This document shows, in pieces, positions 35,765-43,220 of a DNA stretch of 43,220 nucleotides. The notes beneath the pieces were generated by a model. The model was not told the origin of the DNA. It searched no databases and worked only from the letters and a program-made list of their open reading frames with translations. Both the position numbers and the translations under genes were made by a program. The first letter of the stretch is position 1. Each line of letters begins with the position of its first letter. The DNA lies in NCBI GenBank assembly GCA_028284235.1, contig JANQSC010000007.1:1-43220 (forward strand), read 5' to 3'. This stretch comes from Opitutaceae bacterium (GTDB lineage Bacteria > Verrucomicrobiota > Verrucomicrobiia > Opitutales > Opitutaceae).

Positions 35765-36471
35765 ACCCCGCCCGCCCGAAACGCATTCTCATCGTCGAAG
35801 ACGAACCCACCATTAGCGAGGGAATCGCCGAAGCCCTCTCGGCCGACGGAATGGAGTCGACGCCCGCCTTCGACGGTATCCAAGCATTGGAGTTGTTTTC
35901 CAGCGAGCCGTTCGATCTCGTCCTTCTCGACATCATGATCCCCAATCTCAACGGCTACGACGTTTGCCGCAAAATTCGCGAGCAAGACAAGCGCGTGCCC
36001 ATTCTCATTCTCTCCGCCAAAACCGAGGAAATCGACCAAGTACTCGGCCTCGAACTCGGGGCCGACGACTACATCGCCAAACCCTTCCGCATTCGCGAGT
36101 TGATCGCCCGTATCCACACGTCATTACGGCGACTCGAATACATGGCGTCCACCGAAAAGAAACCGCGCTCGAACGAGACGTTCCACTTCGGCGACGCCGT
36201 TATCGACCGGAAACAATTTACCGCCACTCTTGGCGAAGGCGCCGTCGACCTGACCGAGCGCGAGCTCACTCTGATCGAACTGTTCCTCGCCCACCCCAAC
36301 GAGGCCCTCGATCGCGACTTCCTCCTCAATCGCGCCTGGAGCATCGACTACGCCGGCACCACCCGCACCCTCGATCAGCACATCGCCAAACTCCGTCCGA
36401 AAGTAAATGCGGCGGGGGGTCAGGGTTGTATCAAAACGGTTCACGGCGTCGGCTACAAGTACATCGCTTGA
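35761..36471 (+). CDS. OmpR/PhoB-family response regulator
   Basis: This 236-residue protein has a receiver domain (ILIVEDEPTISEGIAEAL; phospho-acceptor D57 in LVLLDIMIPNLNGYD; ILSAKTEE; K in YIAKPFRIREL). It has a C-terminal winged helix with DLTERELTLIELFLAHPNEA and RTLDQHIAKLRPKV as recognition helix, ending VHGVGYKYIA, the standard OmpR tail. It acts in the cytoplasm as DNA-binding dimer on direct repeats with about 10-11-base spacing. The motif TTACA-N5-TTACA before both VWA genes is the natural target (inference). A motif copy lies 54 bases after its own stop, before the second VWA gene. Confidence 0.95.
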   Translation: MNPARPKRILIVEDEPTISEGIAEALSADGMESTPAFDGIQALELFSSEPFDLVLLDIMIPNLNGYDVCRKIREQDKRVPILILSAKTEEIDQVLGLELGADDYIAKPFRIRELIARIHTSLRRLEYMASTEKKPRSNETFHFGDAVIDRKQFTATLGEGAVDLTERELTLIELFLAHPNEALDRDFLLNRAWSIDYAGTTRTLDQHIAKLRPKVNAAGGQGCIKTVHGVGYKYIA

Positions 36472-36523
36472 TCAAGCGACCCCGTCCCTATCCAAGACGC
36501 TTGGATACACACTGGCGCAAGCC

Positions 36524-36576
36524 TTTACAACTCGTTACATCGGAGTGACGACATTTACACGGCTAAGCGATATTCT
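36524..36576 (+). promoter_or_regulatory. Direct-repeat regulator site and promoter of the second VWA gene
   Basis: TTACA at 36525-36529, TTACA at 36535-36539 and GTGACGACATT at 36545-36555 repeat the array at 32839-32869 with the same spacing. Outside these fixed positions the two copies differ, so this is not a recent duplication of the whole spacer. A possible -10 TATTCT is at 36571-36576, again 16 positions after the motif. The ATG at 36618 is about 40 bases further on. Confidence 0.65.
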
Positions 36577-36617
36577 CAGCGGGTCAACCAACCGTGAACC
36601 CAAAACCGAATACCGCT

Positions 36618-38546
36618 ATGAATCAATGGATCCAAAAAACCCTCGCCGCCACACTGTCACTCTCCCTGCCGTTGGCGACTTTCCCTCCCGCCCTCGGGCA
36701 GGACGATGACGAAGACGACGAACTCTTCGAGCTCTCCCCTTTCACAGTCGACGCCTCCGGCGACATTGGCTACGGCGCCAGCGCCGGCGGGGCCCAAGAC
36801 ATCAACTACGCTCGAGCTCAAATCAACCTCGGCAACATTCCCCATCCAAGTACCTTCAGCGCCGAGGGCCTCTTCAGCGAACACGACCTCCCGCTGAAAC
36901 GAAACTCCGACTGCGACAGCCTCCTTTGCGTATTCGGCGAAGCCATGCCCGCGCAACTCCTCGAATTGCCGGAAGCAGTCGCCATCGGTCAGATCGGATT
37001 CAATTCCGGACTCAAGCCGGACACATGGTCCCCGCCTCCCCTCAACCTAGTCGCCGTCGTCGACAAATCCGGCTCCATGAGCGGGCAACCCTTGGAACTC
37101 GTCAAAAAAAGCCTCCTCAAAGTCCTCAAGCAAATGGACGCCGAAGACCAGCTTTCAATCGTCCTTTACGGCGATCGCAGCCACCTCTTCCTCGCCCCGA
37201 CTCGAACCAACGCGTACAACCAGGCCTACATCAAAGACGCGATCAAATCGATCGAGTCCGCCGGGTCCACTAACATGGAAGCCGGGCTCGAGGTTGGCTA
37301 CGAGATCGCGGAATCCAGTTCCGAAACCTTCGACGGAGTCACACGGCTCATGCTCTTCACAGACGAGCGACCCAATGTCGGCAACACGAGCGCTCGCGGA
37401 TTCATGAGTATCATGAAAGCCGGGTCGAGAAAGGGAATTGGCCTGACCACCATCGGAGTCGGCGTGCAATTCGGGGCCGAACTGGCTACGAAAGTCAGCA
37501 GCGTGCGCGGGGGCAACCTCTTCTATTTCCCCGACCGGGCAACGATGGTCGAGAAATTCGAGAACGAATTCGCCACCATGGTGACCGAACTCGCCTACGA
37601 CATGAAACTTCGGATCTCCCCGCATTCTGGATACAAAATCGCAGGCGTGTATGGAGTCCCCGCCGACTTGTTCGAATGGGGCGAAAACGGCAGCGTCGAA
37701 CTGAAAGTTCAGACGTTGTTTCTGAGCCTGCGCCAAGGGGCCATGTACTTCGCGCTCGCTAAAAAAGGGCCGAACGATCTCCCCGGACCCGATCTACGGA
37801 GCCGGACACCCGTATCGACCGTTGAGTTACAGTACAAGGAAGCCGGATCGAAACGACCCACGCGACAGGCCTTCGATTTCAAGATTCGAAGTCGCAACAA
37901 CGCCAGCCTCGGTCTGAGCCGAGGCGAGAACCTCATCAACCAGTACCTCTCTCTCAAAGCCGCGACCGAGGCCCACCACACCCGCAACGATCAAGAGTCC
38001 GCATACCAAAAACTGAGACAACTCTCTTCCCAACTGCGCGGAGCTGGGGACCCCGAACTGGACAAGGAAATCGAACTCGTCACGCAACTTCAGAACAAGC
38101 TCGCCCTAATGTCCGGCCACCGCGGCGAACCACTCATGAGAGGAATCTTCTCCTCGCCACTGACCGGAAACTGGCTGGCCGATCCGGACGACAACGAGTC
38201 GATCGAATACAAGACTATTCTCAACATTCATCCGCGCGGATACGTCGAATTCTACGAACTCGATCACAAAGGCAACGTCGTCTCGATGAACAAAGGCGTC
38301 CTCGACGGAGGGCTTTCGAAGAAACGCAAAGGGCTAGCTCGCCTTCTCGACGAACGCGAATTCGACGCCAAGTACGCCGAGCGCTCAGACCTGCCCAACT
38401 CGTTCGCAGGCTGTTACTATACCGATGTCATAGAAATCGAATACAAAGTAAAAGGATCCAAACTCGTCGCCGAATTCACGATTGAGGGCCGAACAAAACC
38501 CTTGAAAATCGAGTTCAAACGCGCCCGCAATCGAATCTCGGTTTAG
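36618..38546 (+). CDS. Exported VWA-domain protein with a TonB-receptor-like N-terminal segment
   Basis: The ATG at 36618 gives MNQWIQKTLAATLSLSLPLA, a signal peptide (642 residues); a GTG at 36594 is less likely. After an acidic run comes LFELSPFTVDASGDIGYGAS (~36-55), nearly identical to the segment of the TonB receptor at 4106-7060. IPHPSTFSAEG resembles the entry of YfbK-type VWA proteins. The VWA domain has the full MIDAS: D149-K-S-G-S, a Thr in SAGSTNMEAG, and LFTDERPN. A helical stretch follows (SAYQKLRQLSSQLRGAGDPE), then a C-terminal beta domain starting LTGNWLADPDDNESIEYKT that looks lipocalin-like. Together with the matching promoter this makes it an output, or second sensor part, of the two-component system. 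Confidence 0.88.
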   Translation: MNQWIQKTLAATLSLSLPLATFPPALGQDDDEDDELFELSPFTVDASGDIGYGASAGGAQDINYARAQINLGNIPHPSTFSAEGLFSEHDLPLKRNSDCDSLLCVFGEAMPAQLLELPEAVAIGQIGFNSGLKPDTWSPPPLNLVAVVDKSGSMSGQPLELVKKSLLKVLKQMDAEDQLSIVLYGDRSHLFLAPTRTNAYNQAYIKDAIKSIESAGSTNMEAGLEVGYEIAESSSETFDGVTRLMLFTDERPNVGNTSARGFMSIMKAGSRKGIGLTTIGVGVQFGAELATKVSSVRGGNLFYFPDRATMVEKFENEFATMVTELAYDMKLRISPHSGYKIAGVYGVPADLFEWGENGSVELKVQTLFLSLRQGAMYFALAKKGPNDLPGPDLRSRTPVSTVELQYKEAGSKRPTRQAFDFKIRSRNNASLGLSRGENLINQYLSLKAATEAHHTRNDQESAYQKLRQLSSQLRGAGDPELDKEIELVTQLQNKLALMSGHRGEPLMRGIFSSPLTGNWLADPDDNESIEYKTILNIHPRGYVEFYELDHKGNVVSMNKGVLDGGLSKKRKGLARLLDEREFDAKYAERSDLPNSFAGCYYTDVIEIEYKVKGSKLVAEFTIEGRTKPLKIEFKRARNRISV

Positions 38547-38560
38547 CTAAAGCCCCGCGA

Positions 38561-38663
38561 TTCTTAATCCTAATCATACTCCTAATCCTAATCAACCAAC
38601 CGAGCGAGCGACTCTACGGAGAACTATTGAGATTAAGATTATGAGTAGGATTAGGACTATGAG
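38561..38663. repeat. Inverted-repeat element of TAATC/GATTA type, copy 2
   Basis: The left arm 38561-38593 (TTCTTAATCCTAATCATACT...) and right arm 38631-38663 (GATTAAGATTATGAGTAGGA...) are complementary at 27 of 33 bases. The spacer of ~37 bases differs from copy 1 at 961-1054, while arm composition and the right-end TATGAG followed by MTGAAG are shared. It lies 15 bases after the stop of the second VWA gene and could end that transcript. Confidence 0.75.
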
Positions 38664-38703
38664 CTGAAGAATTCAAAAAAAGCGCAACCACCTTCCACTG
38701 CCC

Positions 38704-38740
38704 TGTGTATAGATCAACGTACACAACTTAACTGGGAGGA
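38704..38740 (+). promoter_or_regulatory. Dyad and strong ribosome-binding site before a 26-codon gene
   Basis: TGTGTA at 38704-38709 and TACACA at 38720-38725 form an inverted repeat with a 10-base centre, a possible operator. GGGAGGA at 38734-38740 is a near-ideal Shine-Dalgarno sequence seven bases from the ATG, much stronger than at most genes in this window. No convincing -35/-10 pair was found. Confidence 0.5.
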
Positions 38741-38746
38741 AAATCA

Positions 38747-38827
38747 ATGAGCACACTATTCATTTACGCTACCATGACCGTCGCCGGACTCGCCTACATG
38801 GGCTTTCTCGAAGCGACCCGGAAGTAG
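38747..38827 (+). CDS. 26-residue hydrophobic membrane peptide
   Basis: The frame ATG to TAG encodes 26 residues: MSTLFIYATMTVAGLAYMGF followed by LEATRK. A single hydrophobic span (about residues 3-20) with positive charge at the C-terminus fits a one-pass inner-membrane microprotein with its N-terminus likely outside. Support as a gene comes from the strong GGGAGGA ribosome-binding site (38734-38740), an upstream dyad and an intrinsic terminator 40 bases after the stop, a complete mini-transcription unit. Peptides of this size often regulate or stabilise a membrane complex, but no partner gene is adjacent. It could also be a toxin of a type I system, although no antisense RNA signal was identified. 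Confidence 0.65.
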   Translation: MSTLFIYATMTVAGLAYMGFLEATRK

Positions 38828-38866
38828 CAAACGAATTCAAGGGAAACCTTGAGGAGGGAATAATAC

Positions 38867-38910
38867 ACGCTTCGACGCGTTGCGTCGAAGCGTTTTCCTC
38901 GTTTTTTGGA
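38867..38910 (+). terminator. Intrinsic terminator after the 26-codon gene
   Basis: ACGCTTCGACGC (38867-38878), loop GTT, and GCGTCGAAGCGT (38882-38893) form a perfect 12-bp stem. TTTTCCTCGTTTTTT follows directly. This is the clearest Rho-independent terminator in the window and points to the plus strand. Confidence 0.85.
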
Positions 38911-39069
38911 TACAAATCAAGCTATTCAATACGGTATGCAAGGAACCTGTTGCAAAAGAGGAATTTCGTAGGGCCTTCGCTTGCGAAGCGCCGCGTGTGT
39001 CGAGCGAGAAACCCCATCCGCGGCATGGCGCAAGCGCCAGCCCTACATCTATTGTCTGCCGGACACCAC

Positions 39070-41364
39070 TTACCCCAACTGCCCGCCGATCGGCAGCTGG
39101 CGAATCCGTTTGCCCGTCGCCGCGTAAATCGCGTTGCACAAGGCTGGCGCGATCGGCGGCACGCCCGGCTCGCCCACGCCGCCGAGCTCCTCGTTCCGTC
39201 CCGGATCTACCAAGTGAACCGAGATCGACTTGGGCGCCGACGAAATTCGCGGTACCGTGTAGTCGTGGAAATTGCTCTGCTGGGCAGTTCCGTCTGCAAA
39301 GCTCACTTCGCCGGTAGTGGCGAGCCCGATACCCATGACGCACGATCCTTCCATCTGGGAACGAATCCGATCCGGATTGATCTGAGGACCGCAGTCCACC
39401 GCCATAGTCGCTTTATGGACAACTAAATTGCCGCCCTCTTCAACTTCGACTTCCAATACGGCCGCCACGTAGGTGACGAAACTGTAGTGAACCGCGAGGC
39501 CCATGCCACGCCGTTTCGGCAAGCGCTTTCCCCAGCCGGCTTCCTTGGCCGCGGTTTCCAGGACTTTGCGCAAGCGCCCCGTATCGACCGGGTACTTTTC
39601 CGGGTTCTCGCCGTGATTCCAGCCGTCGCCGATGTCGCCCGGGTCGATCTTCCTGTCCTCTCCCAACAATTCCAAATAAAACTTGAGCGGATCCTTGCGA
39701 GCCTTCTCAGCCAGCTCGGAAATAAAGCACTGAACCGCGAACGCTCGTGGAATATTGGATACGGAGCGAAACCAGCCGATGCGCGTATGGGCGGCTGCCT
39801 CCGGATTCTCGATACGAACGTTCGGCACTGCAAACGGGATGTTGTTGTGCCCCATGTTCGACTCGAACTCCGCCTGGGTTTTCGGGTCTTCGCTGAAGAT
39901 CGACACGATCGTCGGCGCTACCGAGCGGTGCAGCCATCCTGTCGGTTTTCCTCTTCGATCTAAACTCGCTTCGAGATGCTCGGCGGAAACCGTATGGAAA
40001 TAGTCATGACGTATATCGTCTTCCCGCGTCCACTGCACACGAGCCGCCCGACCCGGAAAGGCTTTGGCAATTTCCACCGCCTCATTGACGAAGTCCGCTT
40101 TCGACTTGCGTCCAAATCCACCGCCCAGAAGCGTTACATTGACGCGCGTCTTCTCCAACGGCAGTCCGACCCGCTCCGCCGCATGGGTACGCGCCGCCTC
40201 AGGCGCCTGAGTCGGGGCCCAAACTTCAAGGAAATTCGTCTTCAACAGCGCCGTGGCCACCGGCGGCTCCATCGGGGCGTGGGCAATGTGCGGCAGGTAG
40301 TAGGTCGCCGCGTGCGTCTTGCTGGCGGAGGCGAACGCCTCGTCGAAATCGCCCTCCGACCGGATCGCTTTGCCCGGTTTCGTCGCAGCGTCTTCGATCG
40401 CCGCCCGGTAGCTTTGCGAATCATAGTGATCGTTCGGACTCCCGCTCCATTTGATTTTTAGAGCTTCGCGCCCTTTGATCGCCGCCCAGGTATTCTCGGC
40501 CACAACCGCAACGCCGCCGATCGGCTTGAAATTCGAAGGCGCCATGGTTCCTTCAATCGGCATCACCTTGAGAACGCCATCCACCTTCAGCGCTTCGGAA
40601 TCATCGCAAGACTCCATTTTGCTACCGAAAACAGGCGGACGGGCCACAACGGCATAGACCATCCCGACCTTTTGGATATCCGCCCCGTAGGTCGCTGTTC
40701 CGGAAACAATGTCATCCGCGTCGCAACTGAGCGTCTGGTCCTTTCCAATGTAGCGAAACTCCGAGGGTCGCTTGAGCCGAATTGCCGCGCCCGGGGCCAG
40801 TTCCATTTCATCCACCCGCGACGCCAATTCTCCAAAATCGAATTTCTGCCGCGCCTGAGGGAAAATCACGCTGTGCTTGCTCGCTCTCACTTCGATCAAC
40901 TGAGTTCCCCATCGATCCGCCGCCGCTTGCTCGAGCATCAGGCGCGCCGCCGCCCCGCAATAGCGCATCGGCATGTACCAGTGACGCATGCTTCGCGAAC
41001 CGTCGGTGTTCTGATTCCCGTAAAGCGCCTCGTCGCCTGGCGCCTGGACAACCCGGCAACGGTCCCAGTCCGCTTCCATTTCGTCGGCAACTACCAACGC
41101 AAGACTCGAGCGGATTCCTTGACCCATCTCCGAGCGGGCGCAGGTGATGTCCACCGTGCCGTCCGGATTGATGGCGATGAACACTTTCGGGTCGCGCTTG
41201 GTGCCGCCGGGCATGGCGTCTCCGCCGTACTTTTTCCGTTCGCTCTGGGCCCAATTCCAATTCGCCGTGAAGAGCAACGCCCCGGACGCTCCCACACCCT
41301 TGAGAAAGCCGCGACGATCCATCCCGTGGCTCGTCATCGTGAAGTCGCGAAACGATCGGTTCAT
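39070..41364 (-). CDS. Molybdenum hydroxylase large subunit, xanthine dehydrogenase/isoquinoline 1-oxidoreductase type
   Basis: The start is the ATG at 41364, in a 4-base overlap with the small subunit; the longer open frame reads antisense-like sequence across the small-subunit gene. The 764 residues begin with a Tat signal, DRRGFLKGVGASGALLF, so the enzyme is folded in the cytoplasm and exported. Cofactor motifs include GQGIRSSLALVVADEMEADW, LLGGGFGRKSKADFVNEAVE and, near the end, ELGGVGEPGVPPIAPALCNA, whose Glu is the catalytic base of the family. It binds the molybdopterin cytosine dinucleotide cofactor and oxidises aldehydes or N-heterocycles. With only the 2Fe-2S subunit beside it and no FAD subunit, electrons probably go to a cytochrome c, as in isoquinoline oxidoreductase. 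Confidence 0.93.
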   Translation of the reverse strand: MNRSFRDFTMTSHGMDRRGFLKGVGASGALLFTANWNWAQSERKKYGGDAMPGGTKRDPKVFIAINPDGTVDITCARSEMGQGIRSSLALVVADEMEADWDRCRVVQAPGDEALYGNQNTDGSRSMRHWYMPMRYCGAAARLMLEQAAADRWGTQLIEVRASKHSVIFPQARQKFDFGELASRVDEMELAPGAAIRLKRPSEFRYIGKDQTLSCDADDIVSGTATYGADIQKVGMVYAVVARPPVFGSKMESCDDSEALKVDGVLKVMPIEGTMAPSNFKPIGGVAVVAENTWAAIKGREALKIKWSGSPNDHYDSQSYRAAIEDAATKPGKAIRSEGDFDEAFASASKTHAATYYLPHIAHAPMEPPVATALLKTNFLEVWAPTQAPEAARTHAAERVGLPLEKTRVNVTLLGGGFGRKSKADFVNEAVEIAKAFPGRAARVQWTREDDIRHDYFHTVSAEHLEASLDRRGKPTGWLHRSVAPTIVSIFSEDPKTQAEFESNMGHNNIPFAVPNVRIENPEAAAHTRIGWFRSVSNIPRAFAVQCFISELAEKARKDPLKFYLELLGEDRKIDPGDIGDGWNHGENPEKYPVDTGRLRKVLETAAKEAGWGKRLPKRRGMGLAVHYSFVTYVAAVLEVEVEEGGNLVVHKATMAVDCGPQINPDRIRSQMEGSCVMGIGLATTGEVSFADGTAQQSNFHDYTVPRISSAPKSISVHLVDPGRNEELGGVGEPGVPPIAPALCNAIYAATGKRIRQLPIGGQLG

Positions 41365-41831
41365 TGCGCGCCCCCCTTCAACGAAGAAGACGCGGTGTGA
41401 ATCGCGGTCTTGATTCGGTTGTACGTCCCGCAACGGCAAATGTTGCCCGCCATCGAGCTCTCGATCTCCGCGTCGTCCGGCGACGGATTCCGCGCCAGCA
41501 ACGCCGCAGCGCTCATTACCTGCCCGCACTGGCAATAGCCGCATTGCGGCACGCCCACTTTCACCCACGCGCTTTGGACCGCCTTCCCGACCTCGTCCCT
41601 GCCGACCGCCTCGACGGTCGTTATTTTTTTCCCCACAGCGGCGCTCAGTGGAGTGACGCAGGAGCGAATTGGCGCCCCGTCCATATGCATTGTACAGGCG
41701 CCGCACAAGCCCATGCCGCATCCAAACTTTGTGCCGGTGAACCCGAGCACGTCTCGGACCGCCCACAGAAGAGGCATGTCCGCAGGGGCATCGACCTCAA
41801 CATCGCGGCCGTTTAAGTGAATCGATATCAT
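41361..41831 (-). CDS. 2Fe-2S subunit of the molybdenum hydroxylase
   Basis: This 156-residue protein contains both [2Fe-2S] clusters of the family. The plant-ferredoxin-type site is GCGMGLCGACTMHMDG plus a later Cys (IRSCVTPL). The C-terminal helical cluster is CGYCQCGQVM and NICRCGTYNRIKTAI. It transfers electrons from the molybdenum centre of the large subunit, which follows with a 4-base ATGA overlap (41361-41364). It has no own signal, so it is likely carried through Tat by the partner. The start at 41831 is the only good one and gives the usual family length. Confidence 0.95.
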   Translation of the reverse strand: MISIHLNGRDVEVDAPADMPLLWAVRDVLGFTGTKFGCGMGLCGACTMHMDGAPIRSCVTPLSAAVGKKITTVEAVGRDEVGKAVQSAWVKVGVPQCGYCQCGQVMSAAALLARNPSPDDAEIESSMAGNICRCGTYNRIKTAIHTASSSLKGGAQ

Positions 41832-42004
41832 AGTGTCGCTCCGATTTTAGGGGTAATAGTGTAGAAGGTATCTCATATACGAATACACGAGAACTCTTAT
41901 ATTCATAATTAGCCGAGCTAAGATCGCAACTTCAAACTCCCAACCGCCCGGAAAAAGATTGCGAATTCAAGGGTCCGCCCCAGTCGTTGAGACCGAAAAC
42001 TCCC

Positions 42005-42190
42005 ATGACGGAAGAAGAAAGGAAACGAAAGGTCAGGAAGTCCCTGATCGCGTCCGTGATCACGTCCTCAGCTTTAGCGCTGCTGACCTACCTTACCATG
42101 CCGGACATGAAACCGGCGTTCTACGTCCTAATGTGGTTCGGCACGTTCTTCGTCTGGTGGATCTGGACGATGATGGACGCCCTCCACTAG
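42005..42190 (+). CDS. Small two-pass membrane protein, function unknown
   Basis: The ATG at 42005 (MTEEERKRKVRKSLIASVIT) gives 61 residues; a TTG at 41987 is possible but worse. A positively charged N-terminus precedes TM1 (~13-31) and a second span (AFYVLMWFGTFFVWWIWTMM, ~39-57). No family is recognised. It lies in a spacer between the molybdenum hydroxylase (divergent) and purT (convergent; stop 18 bases away). The 173-base stretch upstream (41832-42004) is more AT-rich than its neighbours and probably holds divergent promoters, for instance around CTTATATTCATAAT. Confidence 0.65.
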   Translation: MTEEERKRKVRKSLIASVITSSALALLTYLTMPDMKPAFYVLMWFGTFFVWWIWTMMDALH

Positions 42191-42208
42191 GCGGCAGACA
42201 CGGCGTTT

Positions 42209-43220
42209 TTACAAAGCGACTTCGACCGCTGCAGATGCGTTCCGCGCCTTTTCGCGCGCCTCCTCGATATCGGCGCCACGGGCAAGAGCAACTCCCATGC
42301 GGCGCTTGCCGGCAACCTTGGGCTTGCCAAACAGCCGAAGCTGCGTGTCGGGCGCGCTGAGCGCTTCGTTGAGATTGCCGAAGGACACTTGCTCCGAATG
42401 CCCTTCAACCAGAATCACCGCCGACGCGCTCGGCCCAAACTGGCGAATCTCTGGAACGGGCAATCCGAGTATTGCCCGAGCATGCAAAGAAAACTGGGGC
42501 AAGTCCTGCGATATCATCGTCACCATACCCGTGTCATGCGGGCGCGGGGACACCTCGCTAAAATAAACTAAGTCCCCTTTCACGAAAAGCTCCACGCCGA
42601 AAATGCCCAAACCGCCCAAACTGCCTGTAACCGCTGCAGCAATACGCTTGGCGTTATCGAGCGCTGCGTCGCTCATTTGCTGCGGCTGCCAGGACTCTCG
42701 ATAGTCGCCGTCGACTTGAATGTGGCCGATGGGGTCGCAAAAACTCGTTCCATCCACGTGCCGTACCGTTAGAAGCGTGATCTCGTAATCGAAGTCGACG
42801 AAGCCCTCGATGATTACCTTTCCTTTACCCGCACGCCCGCCTTCTTGCGCGTAGTTCCAGGACGACTCGATGTCGTCCGCGGACTTTACCACACTCTGGC
42901 CTTTGCCCGAAGAGCTCATGATCGGCTTGATCACGCACGGCATGCCAATCACTTCGATTGCCTCGCAGTAGTCCTCGTAGGTATCCGCAAATCGATACGG
43001 CGACGTCGCCAAACCCAACTCCTCGGCGGCCAAACGACGGATCCCTTCCCGGTTCATAGTAAGCTGAGTCGCCCGGGCCGTCGGAATAATAGTCGCCACG
43101 CCTTCAGCTTCCAACTCGGCCAGCGTATCCGTGGCAATCGCCTCGACCTCGGGAATGACCAAGTCCGGATTCTCCTGCTCGATAATCGCTCTCAGCGCCG
43201 GGCCGTCCAGCATCGACACC
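42209..43220 (-). CDS. purT: Formate-dependent phosphoribosylglycinamide formyltransferase (GAR transformylase 2), partial
   Basis: The open frame continues past the right edge; about 56 N-terminal residues of the ~390 expected are missing. What is visible is an ATP-grasp enzyme: [54 protein letters not shown] (ATP-binding loop), [38 protein letters not shown] with the metal-binding Glu, and [14 protein letters not shown]. The C-terminal domain ([17 protein letters not shown]) is typical of PurT. It makes formyl-GAR from GAR, formate and ATP in purine synthesis, as an alternative to folate-dependent PurN. Confidence 0.97.
   Translation of the reverse strand, partial: VSMLDGPALRAIIEQENPDLVIPEVEAIATDTLAELEAEGVATIIPTARATQLTMNREGIRRLAAEELGLATSPYRFADTYEDYCEAIEVIGMPCVIKPIMSSSGKGQSVVKSADDIESSWNYAQEGGRAGKGKVIIEGFVDFDYEITLLTVRHVDGTSFCDPIGHIQVDGDYRESWQPQQMSDAALDNAKRIAAAVTGSLGGLGIFGVELFVKGDLVYFSEVSPRPHDTGMVTMISQDLPQFSLHARAILGLPVPEIRQFGPSASAVILVEGHSEQVSFGNLNEALSAPDTQLRLFGKPKVAGKRRMGVALARGADIEEAREKARNASAAVEVAL

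Noticed and set aside
41365-41766. N-terminal extension of the molybdenum hydroxylase large subunit
   Set aside because: It overlaps the 2Fe-2S subunit gene in another frame and precedes the Tat signal; the ATG at 41364 is the sensible start.

Overview
The window reads like a chromosomal segment from a free-living, probably marine or polysaccharide-degrading member of Verrucomicrobiota class Opitutia (inference). The main clues are a TonB-dependent receptor that carries the segment FELSPFTVD just after its signal peptide, paired sulfatases beside a LacI regulator and a sodium/solute symporter, many large exported proteins of unknown role, and generally weak Shine-Dalgarno sequences. No rRNA, tRNA, CRISPR array, phage gene or transposase gene was recognised. 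Both edges cut genes: a glutathione-reductase-like flavoprotein on the left and purT on the right.

Region 1 (1-12.0 kb). After the flavoprotein tail and a small exported protein comes a glycan-utilisation locus: SSS symporter, LacI regulator, TonB receptor and parallel beta-helix protein on the minus strand, a sulfatase diverging from them, and a second sulfatase converging on it. Two dyads with the core GTGAC-N2-GTCAC, one before the receptor and one in the divergent spacer, are good candidates for the operators of the LacI protein.

Region 2 (12.1-27.2 kb). A 163-bp MITE-like hairpin and a perfect 48-bp palindrome flank a redoxin gene. Upstream lies a tightly packed minus-strand run of four exported proteins: a 1671-residue protein with a nucleotidyltransferase-like signature, a 1311-residue PASTA-repeat protein, a Sel1-repeat protein and an alpha/beta hydrolase. 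A glutamine-rich exported protein is divergent from this run. I know of no described system with this composition.

Region 3 (27.2-32.8 kb). This holds an SRPBCC/GyrI-like fusion, an MFS transporter, a compact DUF4266 lipoprotein - DUF3570 barrel - redoxin/Ig operon, and a SnoaL-like protein.

Region 4 (32.8-38.5 kb). A VWA protein, a histidine kinase and an OmpR-type regulator are joined by two ATGA overlaps and followed by a second VWA protein. Both VWA genes are preceded by the same 31-bp direct-repeat motif (TTACA-N5-TTACA-N5-GTGACGACATT), followed at identical distance by a possible -10 element. The second VWA protein has the same N-terminal FELSPFTVD segment as the TonB receptor. This looks like a self-regulated envelope system and is the strongest candidate here for an undescribed one.

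Region 5 (38.5-43.2 kb). A second copy of a GATTAGGATTA-type inverted repeat (first copy near 1 kb) is followed by a 26-codon membrane-peptide gene with a strong ribosome-binding site and a clear terminator. Then come a two-subunit periplasmic molybdenum hydroxylase, a small membrane protein and purT.
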